Origin: Vibrio bathopelagicus | GTDB lineage: Bacteria > Pseudomonadota > Gammaproteobacteria > Enterobacterales > Vibrionaceae | Direction of reading: 5' to 3' | Length of the DNA: 64,000 nucleotides | NCBI RefSeq assembly: GCF_014879975.1 | Contig: NZ_CP062500.1 | Location: forward strand, 2,170,001 to 2,234,000 | Shown: piece by piece, positions 36,437 through 45,400 of the stretch | Layout: each line of letters begins with the position of its first letter | How positions within the stretch are numbered: the first letter of the stretch is position 1 | Notes under the pieces: model-generated | Databases searched by the model: none | Told to the model about the DNA's origin: nothing | Seen by the model: the letters and a program-made list of their open reading frames with translations, nothing else | Position numbers and translations under genes: made by a program

Positions 36437-37732
36437 TTAGTGACTCAAGATCACCTGATTTCGCCCTGAGTGCTTGGCTTGATATAAGGCTTCATCAGCG
36501 CGGGCGATCGTCTCTGTCACCCTCTCTTGCTTCATCTCTGCAATGCCAATACTGCAAGTGAGCAAGTCACCATGGATCCAAAGGTGTTGGCTGACCAAAA
36601 GTCGAATTTTCTCCGCCTTTCTTTGTGCTTCACCCGCTTCGGTTTCAGGGCAAAAAACAATGAACTCTTCACCGCCCCAGCGCACCAATTTATCTGTCGC
36701 ACTGATAGAGCTGCCCACCACCATGCTGAATTCACGTAAAATATGGTCGCCCATCTGGTGCCCGTATTTGTCATTCACACTCTTAAAGTAATCAATATCC
36801 AAATACAGCATGCTCAGCTTTCCATGTCCTTGCTTCACATACTGTGACTGCATCTTCAACCAATCACGAATCGCGTGCCGGTTGAGTATTCCTGTTAACT
36901 CATCTCGGTGAGCCATCTCTGAAAACTCAAAATTTTGCTCTCTCAATGCTCGGTTGACGTTCTTCAGGTGATGATGTCTTTTCTCTGCGATCACCATGCG
37001 TTTTCTGGAATTGTGCAGCTCTGAAAGTAAGAACACGGTGCCCGTACCGACCCAGACAAACAGTAAGATCATAAACAGGCTTTCACCCGTGATATACGTG
37101 CCTTCGAACTCAATACTGCGTATGACAATTCGATGGTGGCCAAGCTTCGCGCCCGATGCCGTCGCGAATTCCACCATATTAACGTTCGAATACTCTGGCG
37201 CAGAGTGCTCTAACGCTATATCGTTATCGGCTAACCACCATGTCATCACTTGTAAATTGCCGATCGGAATTTCAATAACCCCGCCATCCACGCCAGGCGA
37301 AAACTCCATGCCGTTATACTTATGCGTGTACTCGTCGTCAGGAACGGAGTAAGCCGGATTATAATTACGTAGATAGGTTCTTAAACGGCCGCTAGAATCT
37401 GCTTCCGCATGGTAATCAATATTGACTCTAAAGGTATGATACTGGGAAAGGTCAAGGCCAACCGTGATGTCTGGGTTGATACGAATCGATAGGCCGCAAT
37501 AAGGCCACGGATACTCCGACTCTTTAAGCTCACAGTCGAGAATATACTGCCCATTTTCATAGGATAATTGGGACGTACTAACGCCTCTATCCACCTGATC
37601 GCTGGTCGCAATAAATTCATATTTATCAGGCGTAATTGCCGTTATCACACGATTCCCGCTCACACGGTAATACTGCACAATGGCAAGTGTTGCGATAACT
37701 AGAAAAATAACAATCTTATGGATCCACTTCAC
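36437..37732 (-). CDS. Membrane diguanylate cyclase with periplasmic sensor domain
   Basis: A 431-residue GGDEF protein. TM1 at about 5-24, a periplasmic domain of about 190 residues (beta-rich, reminiscent of carbohydrate-binding modules), TM2 at about 216-238 (SLFMILLFVWVGTGTVFLLS), a short coiled coil and a C-terminal GGDEF domain (DELTGILNRHAI, DIDYFKSVNDKYGHQMGD, active-site RWGGEEF). The intact GGEEF predicts cyclic-di-GMP synthesis. No RxxD inhibitory-site motif is evident just upstream of GGEEF. Monocistronic, divergent from DUF2797. Confidence 0.92.
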   Translation of the reverse strand: MKWIHKIVIFLVIATLAIVQYYRVSGNRVITAITPDKYEFIATSDQVDRGVSTSQLSYENGQYILDCELKESEYPWPYCGLSIRINPDITVGLDLSQYHTFRVNIDYHAEADSSGRLRTYLRNYNPAYSVPDDEYTHKYNGMEFSPGVDGGVIEIPIGNLQVMTWWLADNDIALEHSAPEYSNVNMVEFATASGAKLGHHRIVIRSIEFEGTYITGESLFMILLFVWVGTGTVFLLSELHNSRKRMVIAEKRHHHLKNVNRALREQNFEFSEMAHRDELTGILNRHAIRDWLKMQSQYVKQGHGKLSMLYLDIDYFKSVNDKYGHQMGDHILREFSMVVGSSISATDKLVRWGGEEFIVFCPETEAGEAQRKAEKIRLLVSQHLWIHGDLLTCSIGIAEMKQERVTETIARADEALYQAKHSGRNQVILSH

Positions 37733-38034
37733 GTCAAATCTTCCGGCTTAATATCCCTATAGTTGGGATTTCACGATAAAAAATAAGTTGGCGAACTAGT
37801 GATATTAATGCCAATAATTCACTAAGAAACGTTATATCACGCCCTAACAAAATGTCATACTATAATTTCATCCGCATATTTACTGCCAATTATTCACGTC
37901 ACGAATCAAGTAATATTGCGTATAAAAACAGGCTCCATTTGTTATACTCATCGCATAATCATCGTTAACCGTAGCGTCTGCTGACAGAGCATCCGAGTCG
38001 ACGAAATAATAATCAAAATACAACGAGTAATGTC
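37733..38034. other. Divergent intergenic region (diguanylate cyclase / DUF2797)
   Basis: About 300 A/T-rich bases holding two divergent promoters. Nothing else recognised. Confidence 0.4.
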
Positions 38035-38859
38035 ATGTCTTTATTAGCAAAAGGAACACTCAAGAAAATGAGTGCTTCGCTCGATGGTGCGGTTACCTAC
38101 CGTTTACCTGTCGGTGAAGAGTTTGTAGAGCTAAACCCTCTGATTGGTAAAACCATCAACCTCACTCACACCGGTAATATTTTTTGCTGCTCGTGTGGTA
38201 AGAAAACCAAGAAAAGCTACTCTCAAGGCCACTGCTTTGTGTGCATGAGAAAGCTAGCAAGTTGCGACATGTGCATCATGAAGCCAGAGACTTGCCACTA
38301 CGATGAAGGCACGTGTCGTGAGCCAGAATGGGGCGAAGCGAACTGCATGGTTGATCACTTCGTTTACCTGTCGAACACATCAAGCCTTAAAGTGGGTATC
38401 ACTCGTCATACTCAAATCCCTACTCGCTGGATCGACCAAGGTGCTACTCAAGGCCTACCAATATTGAAAGTGAAAACACGTCAGATTTCTGGCCTGATTG
38501 AAGTTGAGTTAGCAAAACACATCGCTGACAAAACTAACTGGCGCACGCTGCTAAAAGGCGACGGTGACGATATGGAGTTGGTAGAAAAGGCCAAAGAACT
38601 CTTGCCATTGGTTGAGGATAAAATCCAAGAGATCAGAGCGAAGTTTGGTGACGATGCTATCGAGATCCTAAGTGAGAACATCACTTCACTCAGCTACCCA
38701 GTTGAACAGCACCCAGTGAAGATTGTCTCGCATAACTTTGATAAGAACCCAGAGGTGACAGGTGTACTTCAAGGCATTAAAGGCCAATACCTAATCCTAG
38801 ATACGGGCGTGATTAACATCCGTAAATTTGGCTCTTACGAAGTTGAAGTTTCTGCATAA
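38035..38859 (+). CDS. DUF2797 family protein
   Basis: A 274-residue cytosolic protein. The N-terminal third contains a zinc cluster (FCCSCGKKTKKSYSQGHCFVC, then CDMC and ETCHYDEGTC) and the middle has a GIY-YIG-nuclease-like stretch (HFVYLSNTSSLKVGITR) that lacks a clear catalytic set. The family is recognised as DUF2797; no function is known. A zinc-binding nucleic-acid protein is a reasonable guess. Monocistronic, followed by an 8-bp repeat and a perfect bidirectional terminator. Confidence 0.85.
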   Translation: MSLLAKGTLKKMSASLDGAVTYRLPVGEEFVELNPLIGKTINLTHTGNIFCCSCGKKTKKSYSQGHCFVCMRKLASCDMCIMKPETCHYDEGTCREPEWGEANCMVDHFVYLSNTSSLKVGITRHTQIPTRWIDQGATQGLPILKVKTRQISGLIEVELAKHIADKTNWRTLLKGDGDDMELVEKAKELLPLVEDKIQEIRAKFGDDAIEILSENITSLSYPVEQHPVKIVSHNFDKNPEVTGVLQGIKGQYLILDTGVINIRKFGSYEVEVSA

Positions 38860-38892
38860 TTTGTAGAACTTAAACGTTTCCCCTAGTGAGAA

Positions 38893-38932
38893 CCGTTTAG
38901 CCGTTTAGCCGTTTAGCCGTTTAGCCGTTTAG
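38893..38932. repeat. 8-bp tandem repeat CCGTTTAG x5
   Basis: Five perfect copies of CCGTTTAG between the DUF2797 stop and its terminator. Confidence 0.97.
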
Positions 38933-38948
38933 CTAATGGCCAAAAACT

Positions 38949-38984
38949 AAAAATGCCCTGAAGCCAACACTTCAGGGCATTTTT
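38949..38984. terminator. Perfect bidirectional terminator
   Basis: Fifteen-base perfect arms AAAAATGCCCTGAAG / CTTCAGGGCATTTTT, 6-base loop, between converging genes. Confidence 0.97.
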
Positions 38985-39024
38985 GTTAGGAATGCGTTTC
39001 GATTTTAAACGTTAATTCAAGGAA

Positions 39025-40275
39025 TTAAAGCGCTACCACATCGCCAAATACGCGATTCTTGCCAGCCGCTTTCGCTCGGTAAAGAGATTGGTCAGTTAGG
39101 TTAACAAGCGCGTCGATAGAAACAGCGCCTTCGCAAGCTCGACTATCACTCACTCCGATACTCACGCTCACATTAAAACGAACTTGCTCATCAATCTTAA
39201 ATTCGGTTCGATTAAACTGTTGGCGGATCAGATCAGCGACTTGATGCGAAACTTGAGATGACGCGTTAGGGATAAAGACAATAAACTCTTCACCGCCCCA
39301 TCGACCCGTCACACCACCCGCTTTCTCGACATTACGCTTAGTAATATCGGCCAATGCGCAAATAACCTCGTCACCCACCATGTGCCCATAAGTATCATTG
39401 ATCAATTTAAAATCATCGATATCAAGCAGCATACACACGAGATGAGTATCAGAGACTAGATGCTCCCTTAACCATTCATAAATCGCCCTGCGGTTAAGCA
39501 AGTCGGTCATTTCATCGTAATTCGCGTGGTGAACCAATTGCTTTTCCAACATCACCTTTTGAGTCACGTCTTCGAGCACCACCTGAACGGCTGGCTGACC
39601 TTTCCAAGTGATTGCATTATCGTAAATGTTGAAGAACCGATGAACGCCATCTAAGCCAATATTTTCAACAACCGTGCTCGTTCCCGATAACTCACCAGAC
39701 ACGATCGCTTGATAGTGGCTACGAATACCTTGGGTATCTTCCTGTGGCACTAAGTCGAGGATAGATTCTAGCTTTAAGACTTGCTCAATCGACTCACCAC
39801 CTTGCAGTTTTACCCATGATTGATTGGCCATCAACGGCTTGAAATCTCGGTGAACCAAGATGCCCTGACCTGATTGCATGATCATATCGTGGTACATCTG
39901 GTCTTGCTCACGCACCACATTTTGCAGCTGAATCGCAGGAGAAAGATCGATGACCGTCACTTGCAATGCTGGCCTGCCTTGCCACTCAGTCACATGGTCA
40001 ATAGAAAACACCGTGGACTCTCTGCCATTGCGGTCAACATTGGTAAAGGTGTGTACCTGAGGATCTCGTTGACCACCGACGGTTTCTAGGTAGTTTTTAT
40101 AGACTGCGACATGAAACTCTTCTGGAATGAGATCCAGAAAGCTATCTATTTTAGACAGTAGTTCTTCGGGGGATAGGTACCCATAGATACGCGCATAATT
40201 AGCGTCAACGCTAACCACATTCATATCTTGAATAATTATTACACCGTACGTGGATTCGAAATTTATTGAAGACAT
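39025..40275 (-). CDS. PAS-PAS-GGDEF diguanylate cyclase (cytosolic)
   Basis: A 416-residue protein without membrane segments: two PAS-like sensory domains at about 8-120 (VDANYARIYGYLSPEEL) and 128-245 (GILVHRDFKPLMANQSW), and a C-terminal GGDEF domain (DEMTDLLNRRAI, DIDDFKLINDTYGHMVGD, GRWGGEEF). The intact GGEEF predicts c-di-GMP synthesis. ATG 40275 (MSSINFEST) has GGAG eight bases upstream and is preferred over the longer frame to 40356. Ligand unknown. Confidence 0.92.
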   Translation of the reverse strand: MSSINFESTYGVIIIQDMNVVSVDANYARIYGYLSPEELLSKIDSFLDLIPEEFHVAVYKNYLETVGGQRDPQVHTFTNVDRNGRESTVFSIDHVTEWQGRPALQVTVIDLSPAIQLQNVVREQDQMYHDMIMQSGQGILVHRDFKPLMANQSWVKLQGGESIEQVLKLESILDLVPQEDTQGIRSHYQAIVSGELSGTSTVVENIGLDGVHRFFNIYDNAITWKGQPAVQVVLEDVTQKVMLEKQLVHHANYDEMTDLLNRRAIYEWLREHLVSDTHLVCMLLDIDDFKLINDTYGHMVGDEVICALADITKRNVEKAGGVTGRWGGEEFIVFIPNASSQVSHQVADLIRQQFNRTEFKIDEQVRFNVSVSIGVSDSRACEGAVSIDALVNLTDQSLYRAKAAGKNRVFGDVVAL

Positions 40276-40603
40276 GACCAACTCCGCACTCTCGCTATAC
40301 TTCACAAACTGGAGCATAACTACATATCCTGCCAACGCTTCCACATAATCCTTCACGCGTTAGGGGAATTTAATATTGCAACTAGTATATCGTACTGATA
40401 CAGGCTTCTCTACAATTCTAGCGCTAACACCAGTTATCAAAAGTAGACAAGTCTTTCATTCCTATTACTCGCGTCAAAAAACACAAATAGATAAGCTATA
40501 CCAATGTAAGTATTACCTTTTTCTACTTTTGACTTTGAGCTGAGTTAGCACTCTAGTGTTCACCGCCTCAAACTTGTTCGCTATTCTTTTAAACTGGCGC
40601 GCG
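40276..40603. other. Intergenic region with spaced inverted repeat
   Basis: About 330 bases. TCAAAAGTAG at 40437-40446 and CTACTTTTGA at 40523-40532 are perfect complements 76 bases apart. No gene or clear terminator. Confidence 0.45.
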
Positions 40604-41488
40604 TTATTCATTCCAATCGGAAAAATAAGAAACTAAGAAATCAATCGCGAGTCGTGCTCTCTGTGGAAGGAAGCGACGGTTTTGGTATACGATCCAACTG
40701 CTTGTTCCTGCTCCCCAATACTCTTCTAACACTGGAACCAGTTTTCCATTGGCAAGACCGCCATTGAAGCTGCTTTTAGGGAGGTAAACAATGCCAAGTC
40801 CCTCTTCACAAGCTTTAAGCACGGCGCTCGAGTTATTGCTTTTCCAACGTCCATGCACTCTTACAGCATTTAACGGTTTTCCATCTTTCTCAAACAACCA
40901 CTGATCACTGTTGGCAATAATACAGCTGTGTAGCTTCAACTGCTCAGGCTGGGTTGGATAACCAAATTGTTCGATGTAAGTCAGGCTCGCAGCCGCTGCC
41001 ATCGGACGATCAACAAGTTTCCTTGCCACCAAACCCGAATCATCTAACCGACCATAACGAATCGCGAAATCGATACCATCTTCGATGAAGTTAACCATGT
41101 TGGTATTGAAGTTCATTTCGATGGTCAAATCAGGGTGGTCTTTCGCAAATTCCATCAGCGCCGCTGCGACATGATTCTCGGCAAACGCACCCGCCGCACT
41201 CACGCGTAAAGTACCGCTCAGCTGAGCTTGTTGAGACGTCACTTGTTCATTCGCCTGTTGCAGCCCGATAACCAGATCTTTGCATTGTTGATAATAGGTA
41301 TGCCCAGACTCGGTCAAGCTCACCATACGTGTTGAACGCGCCAACAACGCCACGCCTACCCTTTCTTCTAGTCTCGAAACTTGGCGACTGACATGGCTGG
41401 TACTGCAACCCAGTTGTTTCGCGGCCGCAGAAAAACCGTGACACTCTGCGACCGCCACAAATTCATTAATACCTTCAAAGCTATCCAT
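40604..41488 (-). CDS. LysR-family transcriptional regulator
   Basis: A 294-residue LysR regulator: winged helix-turn-helix at 1-60 (FSAAAKQLGCSTSHVSRQVSRLEERVG) and an effector-binding domain with LRVSAAGAFAENHVAAAL. It belongs to the large AaeR/DmlR-like subgroup common in Vibrio. It is divergent from a PfpI/DJ-1 gene across a 215-base gap that contains an 18-base perfect palindrome, so it likely controls that gene. Effector unknown. Confidence 0.92.
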   Translation of the reverse strand: MDSFEGINEFVAVAECHGFSAAAKQLGCSTSHVSRQVSRLEERVGVALLARSTRMVSLTESGHTYYQQCKDLVIGLQQANEQVTSQQAQLSGTLRVSAAGAFAENHVAAALMEFAKDHPDLTIEMNFNTNMVNFIEDGIDFAIRYGRLDDSGLVARKLVDRPMAAAASLTYIEQFGYPTQPEQLKLHSCIIANSDQWLFEKDGKPLNAVRVHGRWKSNNSSAVLKACEEGLGIVYLPKSSFNGGLANGKLVPVLEEYWGAGTSSWIVYQNRRFLPQRARLAIDFLVSYFSDWNE

Positions 41489-41578
41489 ACTTCACCTACT
41501 AACATCTAACTCATTCGCGTCCCACAAGTTCGCATCCTACTAGTTCACACCCGACTCATTCATATCTTCACATCCAAC

Positions 41579-41596
41579 TATTGCTATATAGCAATA
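41579..41596. promoter_or_regulatory. 18-bp perfect palindrome in the LysR-PfpI intergenic region
   Basis: TATTGCTATATAGCAATA, fully palindromic, midway between the two divergent starts. A likely regulator-binding site, presumably for the adjacent LysR protein. Confidence 0.6.
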
Positions 41597-41703
41597 ATGT
41601 TTTGCGTATTACCGATATTATCACCCATACGATTTGCAATTAATATAACGACATCAGCAATTCAATTATGCTTAGACAAACATCAGCCCTGAAGGAACGA
41701 ATC

Positions 41704-42375
41704 ATGAAAAAAATACTAATCCCAGTGACTAACTACGCAACACTAGGCGATACAGATCAAGCGAACGGTACTTACGCTCCAGAACTGACTCATGCATTGA
41801 AAGAGATCATGGCTGCAGGTTTTGAGTACGACATCGCTTCTATCAAGGGTGGTAAAGGCCCACTGTATGGAACTGATATTGAAGGTGATTCAGTAAACGC
41901 GGAAATCTTGGCTGATGATGATTTCCAGAACCGTATCAATAACACGATTCCGGTAAGCCAAATTAACGTAGAAAGCTACGATGCTATCTTCTACCCAGGT
42001 GGTTTCGGTTTGCTTTCAGACCTAGCAACCGACGAGCAATTCGCTGCTATTGCGGCTAAGCACTATGAGGATGGTGGTGTGATTGCATCAGTATGTCACG
42101 GCCCTGCGGCGCTGCTTCCGGTTGTTCTGAGCAACGGTGAGAAGTTACTGAGCTCTAAATCTGTGACTGGTTTTACACGTGAAGAAGAAATCGACTTTGG
42201 CACCATCAACGACATTCCATTCCTATTGGAAGAGTCTCTTGCTCGCAGCGCAGCGCGCTTCAACAAGGTTCAACCTTGGCAAGAGCTTGTGATTGTTGAT
42301 GAGCGAGTAATTACAGGTCAAAACCCGACGAGCGCACACGCTGTGGGTGTGGCGATTGTTGAGCAGCTTTCTTAG
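41704..42375 (+). CDS. Type 1 glutamine amidotransferase-like (DJ-1/PfpI) protein
   Basis: A 223-residue DJ-1/PfpI-fold protein with YPGGFG (97-102) and the nucleophile elbow Cys131-His132 in ASVCHGPAAL. Related proteins (Hsp31/HchA-like, YhbO-like) act as glyoxalase III, deglycase or protease-like stress enzymes; which applies here is not certain. Start ATG 41704 with AAGGAACG upstream. Divergent from its probable LysR regulator. Confidence 0.9.
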   Translation: MKKILIPVTNYATLGDTDQANGTYAPELTHALKEIMAAGFEYDIASIKGGKGPLYGTDIEGDSVNAEILADDDFQNRINNTIPVSQINVESYDAIFYPGGFGLLSDLATDEQFAAIAAKHYEDGGVIASVCHGPAALLPVVLSNGEKLLSSKSVTGFTREEEIDFGTINDIPFLLEESLARSAARFNKVQPWQELVIVDERVITGQNPTSAHAVGVAIVEQLS

Positions 42376-42486
42376 TCGAGTAGCTGTCTTAATTAAGTAG
42401 TTGTCTGATTAAGTAGCTGTCTTGACTAATTAACGGGCTTAATCGAATCACTGGCGTTACGCAGGTAAGTAATAAGCGCGGTGAAA

Positions 42487-42540
42487 CAAAAAAGAGCATA
42501 CTTCCTACTCAATATTATTGAGAGAAGTATGCTCTTTTCT
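42487..42540. terminator. Two-tier bidirectional terminator
   Basis: Outer arms AAAAGAGCATACTTC (42490-42504) and GAAGTATGCTCTTTT (42524-42538), with an inner CTCAAT-ATT-ATTGAG hairpin in the loop. It separates the converging PfpI and class V PLP genes. Confidence 0.93.
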
Positions 42541-42562
42541 AATTCTGTAACAGCTAAAATTG

Positions 42563-43801
42563 TTAGTTATTACTTCGTAAAATTCCTTCAAGCACATTGA
42601 ACAACAAATCGATCTCTTCAATCGAGTTGTAATGCATACAACCAATACGCACCACGCCCTGCTCTTCAATACCTAGCTGCTTTACCAGCCCTAGTGCGTA
42701 GAAGTGACCATTCCACACACAGATATTATGCTCACCCAACTTCTTGGCGATGAACTCTGGAGAGTAGCTATCAAAGGTAACCGCAAAGGTTGGGGTTCTT
42801 AGGTTTGAATCAAACTCAGTTTTCCCGTAAAGCTTGGCACCTTCAAGATCGGACAAGCGCTTAAGGAAGTACTCACTGAGTTGGCTTTCATGCTTATTAT
42901 AAAGAGCGTAACTTTGCTCTAAACGAGAACGCAATGAATCGGTTGGATCACCAAACTGCGCCAAATAATCCACCGCCGCAATCACACCAGCAAGGCCTTC
43001 AAAACTTTGGGTGCCTGTTTCAAATCGACCTGGGCCGATGTTAGTCGCAGGCTCGACCTTGTAAGGCTTTAAAGTATGCAGCCATTGAGGCGCAACATAA
43101 GCAATGCCAACATGCGGGCCGAAGAACTTATAAGCTGAACACGCTAAGAAATCACAATTCAGTTGCTGAACATCAATCAAGTGATGCGGTGCGTAATGCA
43201 CGGCATCGACATAAACCTGCGCACCATGCTGATGTGCAAGCTCAATAACTTTCGCCATGTCGACAATAGACCCTGTGGTGTTCGAAGCAAACGTCACCGC
43301 GACAAGCTTGGTTTTCTCGTTAAGCAGCGATTCAAAATGCGCCATGTCCAAACTGCAATCCGACTCGTCTACGCGAACTTGGCGAACGACAGCGCCTTTG
43401 TCGTCTGCCGCTTGCTGCCAGCTCGATACATTTGAGTAATGGTCTAACGCAGTGACGATAACTTCATCGCCCTCTTTCCAATCGCGGCTGATCGCTCGGC
43501 TAAGTTGGAAGGTCAGAGATGTCATGTTCGCACCGAACACAACGTTGCCAGAAGACTCCGCATTAAGCAGTGCTTGCGCCGCTTCTCTTGCTTGCTGCAT
43601 TAAGCTTGTGGTCTTTTGGCTAGAAAAGTAATGCCCGCCTAGATTTGAATTGAAATGCCCTAGGTATTCCGTCATCGAAGCTAAAACATTCTCAGGCACT
43701 TGAGACCCGCCCGGCCCATCAAAAAAGGTCACAGGCTTACCGTTATGATATTGTCCTAGAGCACTAAACTGTTGGCGTACATCATTAAGAGTGAAGGACA
43801 T
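42563..43801 (-). CDS. Class V PLP enzyme (cysteine desulfurase-like)
   Basis: A 412-residue fold-type I PLP enzyme of aminotransferase class V. Visible: DGPGGSQVP near the N terminus, cofactor region VDAVHYAPH (199-206) and Schiff-base Lys225 in ACSAYKFFGPHVG. It resembles the 'cysteine desulfurase-like protein' subfamily (TIGR01976 as I recall) rather than IscS/SufS: no desulfurase Cys loop is evident. The start ATG 43801 lies inside the end of the dioxygenase gene (17-base overlap), so the two are cotranscribed and probably act in one pathway. Confidence 0.85.
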   Translation of the reverse strand: MSFTLNDVRQQFSALGQYHNGKPVTFFDGPGGSQVPENVLASMTEYLGHFNSNLGGHYFSSQKTTSLMQQAREAAQALLNAESSGNVVFGANMTSLTFQLSRAISRDWKEGDEVIVTALDHYSNVSSWQQAADDKGAVVRQVRVDESDCSLDMAHFESLLNEKTKLVAVTFASNTTGSIVDMAKVIELAHQHGAQVYVDAVHYAPHHLIDVQQLNCDFLACSAYKFFGPHVGIAYVAPQWLHTLKPYKVEPATNIGPGRFETGTQSFEGLAGVIAAVDYLAQFGDPTDSLRSRLEQSYALYNKHESQLSEYFLKRLSDLEGAKLYGKTEFDSNLRTPTFAVTFDSYSPEFIAKKLGEHNICVWNGHFYALGLVKQLGIEEQGVVRIGCMHYNSIEEIDLLFNVLEGILRSNN

Positions 43802-44441
43802 TGCGCGCATCCTTAGCCGTTAGAACAAACACATCCATGTAGCCCATCTCATCGTGGTCAATGGTACGAATCGGTTGTGCATTGTGCCAAAGCTTACTGT
43901 CTGCCAGCATCGCAACCTCACCATCGCCTAACACTTTTCTAAAGAATGGCGCTTCATGTGAGTCTTGATACAACATGATTTCACCACCTACAATGTTATG
44001 TCGATTAACACCGATCAAAGCGATATGGTCAAAACCATCTTGGTGAACCCCTTCTGGAGCAACTTGTGTTTCTTCAAAAATAGCGGCAATGCGGATTTGA
44101 TGTATTTCGATTTCTTGTCCGTCTTCAAGCCCGTTGGTTTCAATAAACAGTTCACACATCTCTTGCATGCCTTCGCTGCTTAGGATTTGTGCTTCAATCG
44201 GCTCGAACTGACGAACAACGTCACCTTGAAAGTGATTAATGTCTTCAGACTGAACAAAGTTATGTTTGTCTTGCTCAACGACTTGTCCATTACTGAATTC
44301 AACCACTGAGTACCTTCTCAATCGGAACTGACCATCCGCATGCTCTGTGCTTGGTAGCTTAGAGAATGATGGTGACAACTCCTTAACTGCGTGGTTACTG
44401 AGGTGGGTAATATGTAGGGTATTTTCGTGAGCATGTAACAT
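43785..44441 (-). CDS. 2-oxoglutarate/Fe(II) dioxygenase (2OG-Fe_Oxy_2, amino-acid hydroxylase type)
   Basis: A 218-residue dioxygenase. Metal ligands His133-x-Asp135 lie in PEGVHQDGFDH, and the distal ligand His186 in SKLWHNAQPIRTI is followed by Arg192 for 2-oxoglutarate. The block VHQDGFDHIALIGVNRHNIVGGEIMLY is typical of the family containing bacterial L-isoleucine 4-hydroxylase and related free amino-acid hydroxylases. AAGGAG precedes a double ATG; ATG 44441 has better spacing than 44444. First gene of a two-gene operon with the class V PLP enzyme. The substrate is probably an amino acid, not identified. Confidence 0.85.
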   Translation of the reverse strand: MLHAHENTLHITHLSNHAVKELSPSFSKLPSTEHADGQFRLRRYSVVEFSNGQVVEQDKHNFVQSEDINHFQGDVVRQFEPIEAQILSSEGMQEMCELFIETNGLEDGQEIEIHQIRIAAIFEETQVAPEGVHQDGFDHIALIGVNRHNIVGGEIMLYQDSHEAPFFRKVLGDGEVAMLADSKLWHNAQPIRTIDHDEMGYMDVFVLTAKDARNVLHS

Positions 44442-44693
44442 CATCGACTCCTTAATGATTGTTAATTTACTTTCGATATTTAACGTTTTATTTACATAAA
44501 GGATACTTGAAGATCTTGCCAAATCAACATTAAACAACCATTTATCCCGTCAGATTTAATAATTCAGACACTAAATCTAATTTGAAATCCAAAAGCAGTG
44601 TATAACACCAGAATAAAAGATGACCAACTCTTAAAACTAGCACACTCCACTAGCCAGTTATAAACCCCTACAAATTTAAATTTAACGATATTA

Positions 44694-44786
44694 TTAACTA
44701 GTGGCTGATGTTTCATATTGTGTCAGCCCTTTCACTTCAATACGCCAGCCTTCTTGCATGAGTTCAGGTATCACGCTCGCCATCAT
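44694..44786 (-). pseudogene. 30-codon coding remnant
   Basis: Minus-strand frame MMASVIPELMQEGWRIEVKG then LTQYETSATS and stop. SVIPELMQEGWRIEVKG is protein-like (helix followed by a strand) and recalls regions of large SNF2-type proteins, but it has no upstream gene body: stops precede the ATG. Probably the tail of a lost gene. Confidence 0.25.
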
Positions 44787-44924
44787 TCATTTCTATGCTT
44801 TTGCACAGCGAAATACGACCTACCTATCAATCGCCAAGCTATTGATTATTTACACAACAAAGTGAAATTGGTTAATTTATCAGTACGCCAGAAACCAAAC
44901 GCCTTTGCTTGCGCGTCTGGAACA

Positions 44925-44949
44925 GGTCGAGTTCGGGGGGAACTCGACC
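44925..44949. repeat. 10-bp perfect hairpin with G-only loop
   Basis: GGTCGAGTTC / GAACTCGACC arms around GGGGG. No T tract follows, so not a standard terminator. Confidence 0.7.
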
Positions 44950-44991
44950 GCCCCAAATCAATTTGCTTCCTTTAAAAGGCTAAGACTTCAC

Positions 44992-45031
44992 TGATCTTTT
45001 CAGTCACGAAAAAGTCTGTCTCTATAAAATT
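44992..45031 (+). repeat. Diverged direct repeat, left copy
   Basis: About 40 bases beginning TGATCTTTTCAGTCACGAAA that align to 48325-48364 at roughly 80% identity with one single-base gap. In the right copy this sequence encodes the end of an open frame; here a one-base insertion breaks it. Confidence 0.6.
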
Positions 45032-45361
45032 CCTACCTAAAATACCTATCGTTATGCTCAATAACACAACTGAATAGCGACAATACTCATTTTCAAATGG
45101 CGTGCCGCCTAATTCGAATTAATGATGTGGTTTATGTGAAATGCTTGAAGGGGAATATTGCGAAAGGAATTTGTTTTGTGGTTTCAGGCAACTAAGAGGT
45201 AAGCGTTTGAGCGGGTCTGAACAATGGAGGTTGCTTCAAAATCATCGGCATGTATTCACAAATATTAGGCGTTCATCGCCAACACGTTTATGCCCCTTTA
45301 TCAGTCTCGCCAAAAAGCCTACGTTCTCGGTCGGGTGGATTTTGACCAAATATAAATAATC

Positions 45362-45400
45362 TGACACCCAAACCTCACAAAGTACGAAAAATGGGTGTCA
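45362..45400. repeat. REP-like inverted repeat
   Basis: TGACACCCA (45362-45370) and TGGGTGTCA (45392-45400), perfect 9-base arms, 21-base spacer. Resembles repeat units associated with Y1-type (RAYT) transposases, but no such gene is present. Confidence 0.5.

Noticed and set aside
40437..40532. Spaced inverted repeat TCAAAAGTAG/CTACTTTTGA as a terminator
   Set aside because: 76-base loop, no T run and low G/C stem; kept only as an intergenic note.
44718..44975. 85-codon plus-strand frame in the accessory region
   Set aside because: No Shine-Dalgarno; the opposite strand shows the better coding-like fragment, and the frame crosses the G-looped hairpin.
45141..45359. 72-codon plus-strand frame, considered as an integron cassette gene
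   Set aside because: No attC-like site with the usual inverse core and core sequences could be recognised, no integrase is present, and the frame lacks a ribosome-binding site.
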